Positions 1-7,071 of a DNA stretch of 13,018 nucleotides are shown in pieces. The notes beneath the pieces are model-generated. The model did not search any database, had not been told where the DNA came from, and saw nothing but the letters and a program-made list of their open reading frames with translations. Made by a program: the position numbers and the translations under genes. The stretch comes from Thermoplasmata archaeon M9B2D. Lineage in GTDB: Archaea > Thermoplasmatota > E2 > DHVEG-1. Within the stretch, counting starts at the first letter, position 1. Each line of letters starts with the position of its first letter. Where the stretch lies: positions 1 to 13,018 of the forward strand of contig MUGD01000065.1 of the NCBI GenBank assembly GCA_002900555.1, read 5' to 3'.

Positions 1-50
1 TGCATTTCAGTGAAGAATACATACCTGAGAAGATGCCTCGGACTAATGAG

Positions 51-111
51 AGATGGTCTACGTATTAGTTCAATCTTTGCCATACTCAATACCTGTGTAC
101 AAAGACCATCT
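51..111. repeat. Imperfectly placed 9-bp inverted repeat downstream of the membrane metalloprotease gene
   Basis: The arms AGATGGTCT (51-59) and AGACCATCT (103-111) are exact reverse complements separated by 43 bases. They lie in the 131 bases between the window edge and the stop codon of the minus-strand membrane protein gene. The arms could pair in a 3' untranslated region, but the long spacer and the lack of a T-tract argue against a classical terminator. No gene is convincing in this edge segment. The arms may be chance. Confidence 0.2.
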
Positions 112-131
112 GGCCAATATGATATTAGGTA

Positions 132-1124
132 TTACCCAGACCTTCTCAGAGACCGTATCATTAACATGAGCAGTGTGACACCAATGAACACTCCAAGAGA
201 GAGGATTGTCTGAAGTGCATAGGTGAAGATTGAAAGGTTTAGCGCTCCATTGCCAGTAAGATACCAAAGAATTCCTCCTGTTGCTAAACAAGCAATGAAT
301 GGAATGACTTGAAACGGAGAACGTAATCTTGACATTGCTGCAACCAGAATGAAGAATCCGTAGCCAACTGCAGCAAATCCGAGCGACAACGAAAATAGAA
401 CAGCTAGTGTTTCATATAGCCCGAAGAGAATCCATCCCGCGTCGGGTAGAAAATAAGCAATGATAAGCCAGATGAGATCAAAGACAATTATGACCTTCAA
501 CCCTGTGGCTGCATTTCTGATGTCCGTATCTGAGGGTGCATTTGAAAACATAATGGTCATTGCAAGAAATGCGACTATCCAGAAGACAGGATTAATCACC
601 GTAAGTTCTGAGAAGGTATAGAGGAATTGGTAGACGAATCCCACAATTAGTGTAACCGGATAGAGCAAATCTGGATTCCCCTTGGCTCCAATCAGATTAC
701 TGATCAACTCCAACGCATCTCCGCCTAGTCCTGGCGTACTAGGTACGAGATAAGTTGCCGCAAGTGCAAAAGCTATCAATAGTAGGAGTGAAACCATTAC
801 TGGTGCAAGATTGATGATTGCATTCTTGAAACTACTCTGAGGCTTGCGATATTTCACATAGCCAAGAATGACTTGATCATCTTGAACTTCAATATTGATG
901 GGCTTAAATTCGACAACTTCTGTTCTGGTGACTTTACAGCCAAGATAGTGGGAGGTTTCATGTAATGCAACTCCAGGACCTACTAACATGAACCATGATC
1001 GTGTTCCAGGCTCATGTGTGGTGCGAAGTAGGACATGTGATAGTCTCTCTAATAGCCATCCTAACGCCCATACTATAAAGAATAGGCCCACTCCCAGAAG
1101 TACGATGATGAAGTATGTATTCAC
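132..1124 (-). CDS. Polytopic membrane protein with HExxH motif (M50-like putative metalloprotease)
   Basis: This 330-residue, very hydrophobic protein has about seven to eight predicted membrane segments. After the first segment comes HETSH (residues 55-59), a HExxH zinc motif preceded by GPGVAL, next to the membrane as in site-2-type (M50) intramembrane proteases. A later SDTD (198-201) after a hydrophobic stretch could supply the third metal ligand, since M50-like families use a downstream Asp. The classical NPDG motif is absent, so the assignment to M50 or a related zincin family is inference. The start is GTG at 1124, supported by GGAGG seven bases upstream. It lies 29 bases after the coiled-coil gene and is probably the last gene of the HTH_10 operon. 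It might cleave a membrane substrate, but none is indicated. It could instead be a catalytically inactive relative. Confidence 0.7.
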   Translation of the reverse strand: MNTYFIIVLLGVGLFFIVWALGWLLERLSHVLLRTTHEPGTRSWFMLVGPGVALHETSHYLGCKVTRTEVVEFKPINIEVQDDQVILGYVKYRKPQSSFKNAIINLAPVMVSLLLLIAFALAATYLVPSTPGLGGDALELISNLIGAKGNPDLLYPVTLIVGFVYQFLYTFSELTVINPVFWIVAFLAMTIMFSNAPSDTDIRNAATGLKVIIVFDLIWLIIAYFLPDAGWILFGLYETLAVLFSLSLGFAAVGYGFFILVAAMSRLRSPFQVIPFIACLATGGILWYLTGNGALNLSIFTYALQTILSLGVFIGVTLLMLMIRSLRRSG

Positions 1125-1153
1125 AGCAAAGCCTCCATTATTGTCCCCTAATT

Positions 1154-1672
1154 CTATGAATCAAGTCCAAGTTCTCTTCTTTTTTCCTCTTCGATACGAT
1201 TCAGCTCACGTGTCTTTTGCTCTTCTATTTCTCTGGCTTTTTCTCTCTTGGCTTTCTCAACAAGCTTCTCTTTTTCCTTATCGATTTCACGGAAACGTTT
1301 CTCTTTGGTTTTCTCTGCGTCTTTGATACGTTTCTTTAGAGTATCTACTGCCTTCTTCTTTTCAGACAAAGTCTTATCCTTTCGTTTGACTTGTTCTCGA
1401 TAGCGCTTATCAGCATCTCTCCATTCTTGTTCCACAGAACGCAGTCGACTTCTAAGCGTCTCATATGCGTCTCTTTTTGATTTTGCCGATGCCTTGAACG
1501 ATTCCAATTCGGAATCAAGTCTCGAGTCAAGACCTTCCAATTCCATCTCTGCTCTCTGCAAGTCCGTTTTGAAGGTTCGAATATCAGAATCGATCCTCTG
1601 GACTTTCTTATCCTGTAAGTACTCCTCGTCAACCATCGCTATCATGCACCGTATTACACCAGAGTATTTCAC
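1154..1672 (-). CDS. Charged coiled-coil protein of unknown function
   Basis: I do not recognise a family. The 172 residues are almost wholly Lys/Glu/Arg-rich heptad-like helix from about residue 20 to the end, with no membrane segment, signal peptide or cysteine cluster. It should form a long soluble coiled coil. Three starts are possible. GTG at 1672 has GAGG about five bases upstream and lies 19 bases after the HTH_10 stop. ATG at 1645 and ATG at 1636 would both remove a short non-helical leader, and the latter gives a protein beginning MVDEEYLQD. The gene sits between a regulator and a membrane metalloprotease-like gene on the same strand, so co-transcription is likely. A scaffold or adaptor role is possible but unproven. 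The biased composition means any database similarity should be read with care. Confidence 0.7.
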   Translation of the reverse strand: MKYSGVIRCMIAMVDEEYLQDKKVQRIDSDIRTFKTDLQRAEMELEGLDSRLDSELESFKASAKSKRDAYETLRSRLRSVEQEWRDADKRYREQVKRKDKTLSEKKKAVDTLKKRIKDAEKTKEKRFREIDKEKEKLVEKAKREKAREIEEQKTRELNRIEEEKRRELGLDS

Positions 1673-1691
1673 TCTTGCCTCGAATTCGTAC

Positions 1692-2342
1692 CTAGACTTC
1701 TAGTCCTAGTGAAATAGCGAATTCTTTAGCAATTGCCTTCTCAGCCCGCCTAAGACGTTCTTGGAACGCGACTCTTTTAATTCCAATTTCGGATGCGAGA
1801 TTCTTAATCTCAGATTTACGAGGCATGTCATAATACCCTCTTATCCATGCAATTTCGAATGCTTCTTCCTGTTTTTTCGTAAGAAGGGGATTAGAGATAC
1901 TGCTTGGGTATCTTCGTAGGCGCTCTAATTCTACAGAAGTGAATCTACGTTTTAGATTATCAAACATTCTTGAAAACTCCATTTGAGTCGGGGATAGAAT
2001 GGTATGCGTTTGCTTTCCATTTGCAATGACGATGGGAAGTTTCGTCATACATCCACTTTCCAATACAGTTTCAAGGATTGATTTATCCTTCATAAAATGC
2101 CTAGCTCTAGTCCAATATTGAGTTTCAGACCTATGTGTAACTTCGAATTCTATAATGTTCTTTGAATGCTTCATCGATTTTGCATATCTCTTCAATGGAG
2201 TTTCAGTTCCATCCAATGATTCAATGATGCCAAATCCCTCAGGGCCATTGATAGCAACAAGACTTACTCGAACAGGAATTGTACGCGTGATCTCGCAGGA
2301 ATAGTAGTTTTCTGAAGCAATTTGTAATACTGCCTCTATCAT
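1692..2342 (-). CDS. HTH_10 (Bat-type) DNA-binding transcriptional regulator
   Basis: The C-terminal region (about residues 154-205) matches the HTH_10 family. It opens with LTKKQEEAFEIAWIRGYYD, then has PRK, a LASEIGI helix and an RLRRAEKAI recognition-helix end, the pattern seen in bacterio-opsin activator-like regulators of archaea. The N-terminal 150 residues look alpha/beta and probably hold a ligand- or signal-sensing domain, but no specific fold can be named. The length of 216 aa is usual for single-sensor members. The ATG at 2342 has no Shine-Dalgarno sequence and lies about 26 bases from a TATA-like element, so a leaderless transcript is likely. A perfect palindrome sits just upstream. 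It is divergent from the EamA transporter gene, a common arrangement for a local regulator, and is followed by the coiled-coil and membrane protein genes. Confidence 0.88.
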   Translation of the reverse strand: MIEAVLQIASENYYSCEITRTIPVRVSLVAINGPEGFGIIESLDGTETPLKRYAKSMKHSKNIIEFEVTHRSETQYWTRARHFMKDKSILETVLESGCMTKLPIVIANGKQTHTILSPTQMEFSRMFDNLKRRFTSVELERLRRYPSSISNPLLTKKQEEAFEIAWIRGYYDMPRKSEIKNLASEIGIKRVAFQERLRRAEKAIAKEFAISLGLEV

Positions 2343-2350
2343 TATTAAAC

Positions 2351-2368
2351 ACCCGTCGCAAGACGGGT
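2351..2368. promoter_or_regulatory. Perfect palindrome, candidate operator or 5' hairpin
   Basis: ACCCGTC (2351-2357), spacer GCAA, then GACGGGT (2362-2368) form an exact 7-bp inverted repeat. It starts eight bases upstream of the HTH_10 start codon and abuts the TATA-like element. On the minus strand it would fall between the TATA box and the start, where a bound dimer would block transcription. It is GC-rich within an AT-rich spacer, so it stands out. Autoregulation, or control of the divergent transporter, by the HTH_10 protein is inference. Confidence 0.5.
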
Positions 2369-2379
2369 ATATACATATT
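2368..2379. promoter_or_regulatory. TATA-like element of the divergent promoter region
   Basis: TATATACATATT is the only strong TATA-like stretch in the 74-base divergent spacer. On the plus strand a start site about 25 bases downstream (near 2397) would give the transporter mRNA a 20-base leader containing AGGAAG at 2404-2409, eight bases before the ATG at 2417. On the minus strand the same element would give a start near 2344, making the HTH_10 mRNA essentially leaderless. One or two overlapping boxes may be used. Confidence 0.45.
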
Positions 2380-2416
2380 CACACTTTAGTCTGTCTATTT
2401 TGTAGGAAGTCTCAAA

Positions 2417-3367
2417 ATGAATCAAATACTTGATGATCCATCAGCGACGAAAGAACATCCGTCTCAAAAATCACGTCTAATAGCAGTTGCTCAAGCTTGC
2501 CTTGTTACGATATTATGGTCATCCTCCTGGGTAATCATCAAATTTGGTTTAGAAGAGATTCCACCTCTAATCTTTGCTGGCTTGAGATACTCGATTGCAT
2601 CATTCATTCTACTCATGTTTATCGGAGCAAGAAGAGAGAGAAGAGTGACCATCAAAGGAAGAACGAGGAAATGGTGGATTGCTCTCTCGGTGTATGGATT
2701 AATCTACATAACCGCTACTCAAGGCACACAATTCCTAGCACTCAAATATCTCCCAGCGATTACCTTTTCCCTTCTTCTTAACCTAACACCTATCATTGTA
2801 CTTTCCATGTCGATTCCTTGGTTAAAGGAAACACCTTCTCTAACCGAGATATTCTTCATTCTGGTTGGCCTAGTAGGAGTCCTCATATACTTCTACCCAT
2901 TGGACTTTATCGGGATTTCAGTAATTGGTCTTGCTATTGGCATATTGAGTCTATTAGCTAATTCATTATCATCGATTATAGGAAGAGCAATTAATCGTGC
3001 GCAAGACACATCACCGCTTGTTGTGACAGGAGTTAGTATGTCAATTGGTGCTCTAATTCTACTTGTCCTTGGATTCACAACAGAGGTGGTTACACCTTTA
3101 TCTCTCACCTCCTGGTTATGGGTACTCTGGCTTGCGGTACTTAATACCGCACTGGCTTTCACATTATGGAACAAGGCTATGCGTGACCTAAGAGCTATTG
3201 ATACTGCGTTGATAAACAGCACCATGATGCCTCAGATCATTCTGCTCTCAATTGCGTTTCTAGGTGAATTTCCAACAGTAATGGGTTGGATAGGCCTAAT
3301 TCTCTTAGCAATTGGAATCACAGCAGTGCAAGTCTTTCAAACAAGAAAAAAGAATGAACAGACATGA
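2417..3367 (+). CDS. EamA/DMT-superfamily permease
   Basis: This 316-residue protein has about ten membrane segments in two tandem halves (about residues 17-150 and 165-308), the EamA repeat architecture of drug/metabolite transporters. Typical features are the N-terminal LWSSSWVIIKFGL helix, the LKYLPAITFSLLLNLTPI segment at the end of the first half, and the matching LIDTALINSTMMPQI-like segment in the second half (here AIDTALINSTMMPQI). Members export amino acids, metabolites or drugs, or import nucleotide sugars, and the sequence does not fix the substrate. The start has AGGAAG upstream. Because it is divergent from an HTH_10 regulator and shares its promoter region, it is probably a target of that regulator. 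The tail is short and basic, as usual. Confidence 0.9.
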   Translation: MNQILDDPSATKEHPSQKSRLIAVAQACLVTILWSSSWVIIKFGLEEIPPLIFAGLRYSIASFILLMFIGARRERRVTIKGRTRKWWIALSVYGLIYITATQGTQFLALKYLPAITFSLLLNLTPIIVLSMSIPWLKETPSLTEIFFILVGLVGVLIYFYPLDFIGISVIGLAIGILSLLANSLSSIIGRAINRAQDTSPLVVTGVSMSIGALILLVLGFTTEVVTPLSLTSWLWVLWLAVLNTALAFTLWNKAMRDLRAIDTALINSTMMPQIILLSIAFLGEFPTVMGWIGLILLAIGITAVQVFQTRKKNEQT

Positions 3368-3402
3368 AACTATCGATTTCCACTTATGAGAAAGGCTAAA
3401 GT

Positions 3403-3410
3403 GTATATTT
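3403..3410 (+). promoter_or_regulatory. TATA-like element upstream of the unknown plus-strand gene
   Basis: GTATATTT lies 23-30 bases upstream of the first ATG at 3433, in the 65-base gap after the transporter gene. This spacing predicts a start site close to that ATG, so the gene may have its own promoter rather than depend on read-through from the transporter. Confidence 0.35.
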
Positions 3411-3432
3411 TGTCAACAGTTTTTGAGGTATA

Positions 3433-3960
3433 ATGCTGATGGAATACAGCAGACTCAAAGAGACTGAGCTGTTTTCATTCTTTCACTTCACAGAGATTGG
3501 AAGAAGACCTCAATCTAGCGGTATGATGGAGATATACTTGAAACCTGGGGGATTTCAAGAATTCATTGATGTAGCGATGAAGGTGGACAGATCAGAGGGA
3601 GTGCACGAGGGAATACTTGTTCTTGATAGAGATTGGATTGGAGGTCCAATGACTGTTAATCCCTTTGGTAAAGATTTAGCAAAGAGCTTTGTCGAAGCTG
3701 TGATTCATCCGGAGGATAAAGAAAAGGCAAGTTCAATCGTTTCAACGATTTGGAATCTCTCGGAACCAAAAGACGATGATCAATATGTTCGCGATAAGTC
3801 GGATAAACACGAGGAACAATTACAGACACTTACAAGTGTATATTATGGTACAGAGAAGTGCTTTTCTTTAGATTTGAAAAAATCAAAACTACTTGTTGAA
3901 AATATTGAAGATGTTGGTCGCTCTAGGCTTCGGATTGTCATTTCCTCGCTGGAAAAATAG
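3433..3960 (+). CDS. Hypothetical soluble protein, no family recognised
   Basis: The product is 175 residues from ATG 3433, or 173 from ATG 3439. The sequence GAGGT at 3425-3429 is better spaced (nine bases) for the second ATG, whereas the TATA spacing would favour a leaderless message starting at the first. The protein is acidic and soluble, with no signal peptide or membrane segment. It has a mixed alpha/beta first half containing GILVLDRDWIGGPMTVNPFG, a charged middle (residues about 112-130, rich in Asp/Lys) and a basic C-terminal strand. It follows the EamA transporter on the same strand and is convergent with lplB, with only 12 bases between the stop codons. A T-rich stretch there (3970-3980) could end the transcript. 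I do not recognise a function. Confidence 0.72.
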   Translation: MLMEYSRLKETELFSFFHFTEIGRRPQSSGMMEIYLKPGGFQEFIDVAMKVDRSEGVHEGILVLDRDWIGGPMTVNPFGKDLAKSFVEAVIHPEDKEKASSIVSTIWNLSEPKDDDQYVRDKSDKHEEQLQTLTSVYYGTEKCFSLDLKKSKLLVENIEDVGRSRLRIVISSLEK

Positions 3961-3972
3961 CTTGACGGATTT

Positions 3973-4257
3973 TTAATTTTCTAATGCTTTCATTATTGCT
4001 TTTGCGATATCTAAAGCACTCGCACCAATTAAAACCGCATTCATTCTGTCTAAAGCGATTTGAATCTCTGAGGTGATCATCTCTAAATTTGCTTCACATC
4101 CCGTTAATCCCTTTTCAATTTCATCAATAGTTGATTCTGGATGGAGGAAGAAATCACCAAGTATGCTAATAGACCTAATTACATGCCCTTCAAAGTTGAC
4201 CTTTATTTTCAGCATTTTTCCTTCTGGTATTTTATAATCAATTGTCTTCAAGGTCAT
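3973..4257 (-). CDS. lplB: Lipoate-protein ligase accessory subunit (LplB, C-terminal domain protein)
   Basis: The 94-residue protein matches the stand-alone C-terminal domain of lipoate-protein ligase A (Lip_prot_lig_C type). It starts with a K-x-P-x-GK-x-hydrophobic strand, followed by GHVIRSISILGDFFLHPES (residues 24-42) and a short helical half in which a Leu/Ile/Ala pattern ends in IAKAIMKALEN. In Thermoplasma acidophilum the separate LplB is required by LplA to activate lipoate to lipoyl-AMP, so a two-subunit ligase is well precedented. The ATG directly follows the lplA stop with no gap (TAAATG), indicating translational coupling. It is the last gene of the operon and faces the unknown plus-strand gene. 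Confidence 0.85.
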   Translation of the reverse strand: MTLKTIDYKIPEGKMLKIKVNFEGHVIRSISILGDFFLHPESTIDEIEKGLTGCEANLEMITSEIQIALDRMNAVLIGASALDIAKAIMKALEN

Positions 4258-5025
4258 TTACCTCTTGAAGTTCCATTCATAGGTCGAGTACTTCTCTGCT
4301 GCAAGTCTTTTAGCTTCATGCTGTTCTTCGACGGTAAGTTGTCCTCTAACGAGATTAATACCAAGAGCTTCTGAAAAACCCTCTTGGAGAGCTTGTCTTA
4401 GTTCATCAATTGGAACATCTCGGTCAAGTACATCTCTGATTGAAGTCACACGCTGCTTAACATCTGCAATCATTTTGTCTGAAATCTTCTCACTTGGTAC
4501 TTTTAACACCTGAAACATTACATTGACATCCAAATCAAGTAATATCGTTCCATGTTGTAGAACACACGAATTACGCCTTGTTTGAGCGTTTCCAGATATC
4601 TTCTTTCCACCTGTTACTACATCATTTATTGGCTTGAACTCAGATTTGATACCAAGGTGATTTAGCGCATTTGTCAAACCTTTACAGATAATCTTGTAAG
4701 ACTCAATGATATCATCAGGTGCGAGTCGATGCCCTTTTGGTACTATGATAGAGTAGGTTATCTCGCCATTGTAGTCATGATAGACAGCTCCACCCCCTGT
4801 GATTCTTCGGATAACATCGATATTTTCTGCTTTGCAATAATCTATGTCAACTTCGTCCATCATGCCTTGGAAGGTTCCAATAGACACTGCGGATGGTAGC
4901 CATCTGTATAGGCGTAGAGTTGGTCCCACCTCGCCCTCTTTCATTGAGAGCATGATGGACTCATCAATTGCCATATTCTCAAAGGCTGAATGCACTTCCA
5001 AGTCTATAAACCGGAATTCTTCCAT
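4258..5025 (-). CDS. lplA: Lipoate/octanoate-protein ligase catalytic subunit (LplA)
   Basis: This 255-residue BPL/LplA-type ligase would activate lipoate or octanoate with ATP and transfer it to a lysine of lipoyl domains such as GcvH or 2-oxoacid dehydrogenase E2. Visible motifs are an N-terminal NMAIDESIM, LRLYRW (37-42), the ligand-binding RRITGGGAVYHD (73-84), NDVV (134-137), the lysine-bearing KKISGNAQ (141-148) and QHGTILLDLD (157-166). The C-terminal domain of one-piece ligases is absent and supplied by the adjacent lplB. The start follows the radical SAM stop by three bases, with GGTG as a weak ribosome site. In archaea with LipS1/LipS2 such a ligase may load octanoate for later sulfur insertion, and the sequence alone cannot say whether lipoate or octanoate is preferred. 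Confidence 0.92.
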   Translation of the reverse strand: MEEFRFIDLEVHSAFENMAIDESIMLSMKEGEVGPTLRLYRWLPSAVSIGTFQGMMDEVDIDYCKAENIDVIRRITGGGAVYHDYNGEITYSIIVPKGHRLAPDDIIESYKIICKGLTNALNHLGIKSEFKPINDVVTGGKKISGNAQTRRNSCVLQHGTILLDLDVNVMFQVLKVPSEKISDKMIADVKQRVTSIRDVLDRDVPIDELRQALQEGFSEALGINLVRGQLTVEEQHEAKRLAAEKYSTYEWNFKR

Positions 5026-5028
5026 ATC

Positions 5029-6006
5029 TCACACCAATTGAGTTTCCTTGATCGCTTCAATAACTTCATCAGTGCTTAAGCGTCGCGGATAATTATACAT
5101 TGGTCCTCGAGGTCTCTCGTTGTAATATGGACGATTACATCCCTTGCAACCTGTCACTTGAAAGGCTTTTCCGGATGATAACTCTCCCATCATTGATGCG
5201 TTCTCAATGTCTAATGATACTTTTCCGTCGTCGTCACTTGAAATCTGATTAGCACTTAGAAGCCCTTTGGATACTAGATGTCTGATAACCTGTATCCTTC
5301 GATATGAGGAAAGATCTGGAGATGGTTCTCCTTCAAGATCAGTACCTCTTATTGCTGTAAATGCGAAGAGTCCAATTCTGATTCCCATTTTTTTCATATG
5401 AAAAATGAATTCTGTCGCTTCCTTCTCAGTTTCTCCTAGACCAATGATAAGATGCGTTGCAACATTTCCGTTGCCGAAGATATCGAGCGCGTCTTCAAGA
5501 GCTTGAATATGTTGATGCCATCGATACGTGGAATTGCGTTTTTCACCTTTAATTTCATCAAAGAGTTCGGGTGTGCTAGCATCAAGTGCAATACCCACAT
5601 TCGAAACGCCTGATTCTTTGAGTTTAATCAGCTCGCTCTTCTCGATAGGATGAATAGCTACTGATATTGGTAGCTTCGATGCTTTCCGTAGTTTGTTTAC
5701 AATATCAATTACATCATTAACCACATTGGCATAGCAGATAGTCTGAATACAGATTCTCCTGAATTTACGTGGTAGCCATTTGCCTATCACTAATTCAAGA
5801 TCATACTCAGGCCAAGAGATCCTTGAGAGTTTATCCGATGATGAATAACTATCACGTGCCTGAGGGCAAAAGGCGCAATTTGATTCGCACTTTCCATCTT
5901 GATAAGTCATCAGAAATGCGGTCGTAAAAAAGGGGTCCGAGTCACCTGTTTCTAGACCTAACTGGATTGCAGTACCAATAGACAGACGAACCTTTTCAAC
6001 CACCAT
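5029..6006 (-). CDS. Biotin-synthase-like radical SAM protein, candidate LipS-type lipoyl synthase subunit
   Basis: The protein of 325 residues (from ATG 6006) carries the radical SAM cluster motif CESNCAFC (C40, C44, C47), a C-x3-C-x2-C loop, then a TIM-barrel-like run including GVSNVGIALDAS and HLIIGLGETEKEA, both typical of biotin synthase relatives. The C-terminal pair C287/C290 in TGCKGCNRPYYNERPRGP could bind an auxiliary iron-sulfur cluster. Thermococcus uses two such proteins, LipS1 and LipS2, as its lipoyl synthase. Location immediately before lplA makes a lipoyl-synthase role more likely than biotin synthesis. I cannot tell LipS1 from LipS2 by eye, and no second copy is in the window. 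ATG 6006 is preferred because GGAG lies nine bases upstream. The in-frame TTG at 6012 would be only three bases away. Confidence 0.8.
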   Translation of the reverse strand: MVVEKVRLSIGTAIQLGLETGDSDPFFTTAFLMTYQDGKCESNCAFCPQARDSYSSSDKLSRISWPEYDLELVIGKWLPRKFRRICIQTICYANVVNDVIDIVNKLRKASKLPISVAIHPIEKSELIKLKESGVSNVGIALDASTPELFDEIKGEKRNSTYRWHQHIQALEDALDIFGNGNVATHLIIGLGETEKEATEFIFHMKKMGIRIGLFAFTAIRGTDLEGEPSPDLSSYRRIQVIRHLVSKGLLSANQISSDDDGKVSLDIENASMMGELSSGKAFQVTGCKGCNRPYYNERPRGPMYNYPRRLSTDEVIEAIKETQLV

Positions 6007-6028
6007 TATCAATTACTCCGGTTTGCTT

Positions 6029-6997
6029 TCAGAATTTATTCGTGTCGCCAAGACTTCTTATTTCTAATACACCTAAGCTGTCGTTCTCGATAAGGTTTCT
6101 GAATCCCCTATACTCTCTCGGAATCAGGATCAATTGCGGAATTCCTTTCCTCGTGTAATGATGCGGATAAACAAAACACGAAAGCCCGCGCAACACAATT
6201 CCGTCTAATAGTGCCATAATCGATGGTCCTCTTTTAAAATAGCTTACACCATCTCTTTTAGATGCGATACATCCTACAGGCAAACCTCCGACGATAACTA
6301 GTCCACCCTCAGTGGTATTCTTGCTTCCTAAAACTCCGCCATGCTGATAATGAGATAGACCTCCATCAATGATACCTATTGCTATGCTATCTTCATCATT
6401 AGCTGATAATCCAACTAAATCACCAATTGAGCTGTATGAACAATCATTTGAGAATCCTATCGCGCGATCATCATTGACATGAGTAATCAAGAATTCCATG
6501 CGTGACTCATTTTTTCCTGCATGATGTTGCTCCTTGCTCATCGGAATATCAAGAGTGTATGACTTTGTAGACCGCATGAATGAATCCAATGGCATAATCT
6601 CTACGTGATAGTGTGGGCCAGTCCAATAGTTGAAGTACCGTGACCGAATTGCACACCCTATCTGGTCTCCAAGGTCTAGCTTGTCACCTTCTTGAACTAT
6701 AGGCCTGCAATGCATCACGCGGACTGCATCTTTTGTTGCATGCTCTGGCAAAATCGCAATCCCATAATCATAATCTTCTGTCGGGAACTGCTTCTCTTTT
6801 CCCATTTGCATCTTCCTGATCTTGACTACCTTCCCAGACACTGGAGAAAGCACGGGGCCTCCCCATTCTTGATGCCTTGGATAGATATCAATAGCTGTCC
6901 CAAGACTGTGTCCAACGTATGGACTATTGAAATATGAGAAGTAGGCGTCATCAGGTGCCTGTATTGAGATATCTTGAACTACACCTACAGTTCGCAT
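6029..6997 (-). CDS. M23 (lysostaphin-type) fold protein with unrecognised C-terminal half
   Basis: Residues about 25-140 resemble an M23 metallopeptidase domain: GHSLGTAIDI (H30, D37), PVLSPVSGKVVKI (48-60), VMHC (H96), EGDKLDLGDQIG (103-114) and GPHYHVEI (H129, H131). H30, D37 and H131 would be the zinc ligands, although the first pair is spaced H-x6-D rather than the usual H-x3-D. Residues 165-322 contain a glycine-rich beta-like region (DGGLSHYQHGGVLG at 211-224) that I cannot assign. There is no signal peptide or membrane segment, so it should be cytosolic, unlike murein-cleaving M23 enzymes. The ATG has GAGGAGAG eight to nine bases upstream. It lies between the flavoprotein (74-base gap) and the radical SAM gene (22-base gap), suggesting a role linked to lipoate or lipoyl proteins. 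That link is inference from position only. Confidence 0.75.
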   Translation of the reverse strand: MRTVGVVQDISIQAPDDAYFSYFNSPYVGHSLGTAIDIYPRHQEWGGPVLSPVSGKVVKIRKMQMGKEKQFPTEDYDYGIAILPEHATKDAVRVMHCRPIVQEGDKLDLGDQIGCAIRSRYFNYWTGPHYHVEIMPLDSFMRSTKSYTLDIPMSKEQHHAGKNESRMEFLITHVNDDRAIGFSNDCSYSSIGDLVGLSANDEDSIAIGIIDGGLSHYQHGGVLGSKNTTEGGLVIVGGLPVGCIASKRDGVSYFKRGPSIMALLDGIVLRGLSCFVYPHHYTRKGIPQLILIPREYRGFRNLIENDSLGVLEIRSLGDTNKF

Positions 6998-7071
6998 CAG
7001 ATGACTCTCCTCTGCTCGATTCGTTTCGTGTGAAATGCGCGCTCAGTTGATTTGAGCATGCTTCTTTTCGC

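Noticed and set aside
10..213. A 67-codon plus-strand open frame at the left edge, starting with GTG
   Set aside because: Its second half runs antisense through the 3' end of the membrane protein gene, it has no ribosome site, and the translation looks random.
988..1326. A 112-codon plus-strand open frame
   Set aside because: It is antisense to the membrane protein and coiled-coil genes. Its Phe/Leu/Ser-rich translation is what the complement of Lys/Glu codons gives.
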